Of a stretch of 5,488 nt of DNA, positions 5,140 through 5,488 are shown one piece after another. The stretch is from Actinomycetota bacterium (GTDB lineage: Bacteria > Actinomycetota > Actinomycetes > S36-B12): the NCBI GenBank assembly GCA_026392575.1, contig JAPLBU010000030.1, forward strand, positions 1,033 to 6,520, read 5' to 3'. The notes under the pieces are model-generated. The model worked only from the letters and a program-made list of their open reading frames with translations, did not search any database and was not told where the DNA came from. The stretch's first letter is position 1. Every line of letters begins with the position of its first letter. The position numbers were made by a program, and so were the translations under genes.

Positions 5140-5145
5140 TTTGGG
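5099..5145 (-). promoter_or_regulatory. Programmed -1 frameshift signal: slippery heptamer plus stem-loop
   Basis: The orfA message ends AAC CCA AAA TGA. The heptamer C CCA AAA (5145-5139) fits the X XXY YYZ rule. A -1 slip leads from CCC AAA straight into ATG of orfB. After a 6-nt spacer (5138-5133) comes a strong hairpin at 5132-5099: ATCCCCT pairs with AGGGGAT, and the inner CGGCG-AACT-CGCCG closes the loop. With one G/G mismatch and one G-T pair the stem is 14 bp. The fusion would be 94 + 290 = 384 residues, the usual IS3 OrfAB size. Confidence 0.75.
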
Positions 5146-5420
5146 TTGACGCCCCGTCCCAGATACACCGCCGCCCGACGTAGGACCTCGTTCTCCTGCT
5201 CCAGCAGGCGGATCCTCTTCTTCGCCTCGCGCAGCTCGGCGGTCTCAGCCTGCGTCGCACCGGGCCGGCGACCCTCCTCGACATCGTCGAGCTTCAGCCA
5301 GCGCTGCAGACAAGACTCGGAGATCCCGAAGTCACGGGCGACCTGGGCGATCGGGGCATCGGACTGGCGGGCGACCGCGACCACGTCACGGCGAAACTCC
5401 AACGGGAACGCTTTCGGCAT
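5136..5420 (-). CDS. IS3-family transposase OrfA (DNA-binding subunit)
   Basis: A 94-residue protein that recognises the IS ends and regulates transposition. The N-terminal half is a helix-turn-helix of the HTH_Tnp_1 type (EFRRDVVAVAR, then APIAQVARDFGISESCLQRW at about residues 22-41). The C-terminal half is a leucine-zipper-like coiled coil (ELREAKKRIRLLEQENEVLRRA), used for multimerisation. ATG 5420 is chosen because GGAAGG (5435-5430) lies 9 nt upstream of it. The in-frame ATG at 5429 would put that site directly against the start codon and adds only three residues. The stop overlaps orfB and follows the slippery heptamer. Confidence 0.92.
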   Translation of the reverse strand: MPKAFPLEFRRDVVAVARQSDAPIAQVARDFGISESCLQRWLKLDDVEEGRRPGATQAETAELREAKKRIRLLEQENEVLRRAAVYLGRGVNPK

Positions 5421-5462
5421 GGCCGACATCCTTCCAGCGAGGACGAAATCCTCACAGGCTAG

Positions 5463-5488
5463 GAGTCAACCGAAGTCTGGGCAGACCC
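5463..5488 (-). repeat. Right terminal inverted repeat of the IS
   Basis: The reverse complement begins GGGTCTGCCCAGACTTCGG and ends GACTC, the partner of 4226-4251. It reaches the last base of the window, so the outer edge cannot be checked. Read toward orfA it contains TTGACT (5469-5464), a -35-like hexamer, but I see no convincing -10 at the proper distance before orfA. Confidence 0.85.

Larger units (their letters stand above)
4226..5488 (-). mobile_element. IS3-family insertion sequence, about 1.26 kb
   Basis: It is bounded by imperfect inverted repeats at 4226-4251 and 5463-5488, and carries overlapping orfA and orfB in the minus direction with a DD(35)E transposase. The size, two-frame layout and frameshift signal are those of the IS3 family. 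Both genes appear intact, so the element may be active. It is inserted in the 3' part of the serine hydrolase gene, transcribed against it. IS3 tips usually begin with TG; a TG at 4220 suggests the true end may be a few bases outside the repeat I can align. The right flank is outside the window, so the target duplication cannot be read. Confidence 0.9.

Noticed and set aside
1..5488. CRISPR array, retron or riboswitch
   Set aside because: No regularly spaced repeats, reverse transcriptase, Cas protein or recognisable riboswitch core was found on either strand.

Overview
The window looks like accessory DNA from a high-GC Gram-positive bacterium (Actinomycetota). The reading frames are GC-rich with strong third-position bias. 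The tRNA-Phe is of actinobacterial type with no encoded CCA. Three small genes have a TANNNT -10 box 6-7 nt before their ATG and no Shine-Dalgarno site, the pattern of leaderless mRNAs that is common in this phylum. I cannot name the genus.

Layout: (1) 2-136, the last codons of an unrecognised gene, then a GC-rich hairpin. (2) 190-716, a Phd/YefM-RelE type II toxin-antitoxin operon whose genes overlap by 4 nt. (3) 774-1292, an XRE-family regulator with a perfect 7+3+7 palindrome over its predicted -10 box and no partner toxin gene beside it. (4) 1829-1330 on the minus strand, a second toxin-antitoxin operon: a ribbon-helix-helix antitoxin followed by a small BrnT-like toxin. (5) 1830-2061, a non-coding stretch with one consensus DnaA-box 9-mer. 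(6) 2135-2062, tRNA-Phe(GAA) on the minus strand. (7) 2309-4294, a secreted serine beta-lactamase/penicillin-binding-protein-type hydrolase whose 3' end is replaced by insertion-sequence DNA. (8) 4226-5488, a complete or nearly complete IS3-family element with 26-bp imperfect terminal inverted repeats (22/26 identical), orfA and orfB, and a textbook -1 frameshift signal between them.

How it fits together: the first 1.9 kb is a cluster of two complete toxin-antitoxin loci and one antitoxin-like solo regulator, lying on the 3' side of a tRNA gene. That is typical of a genomic-island edge, but no integrase or matching att repeat is visible. The IS then landed in the hydrolase gene, so that the predicted protein ends in 22 IS-encoded residues.

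I do not see a clearly new multigene system. The best leads are the shared leaderless, operator-over-promoter architecture of the three small regulators, the solo XRE regulator with its conserved C-terminal domain, and the frameshift signal in the IS.
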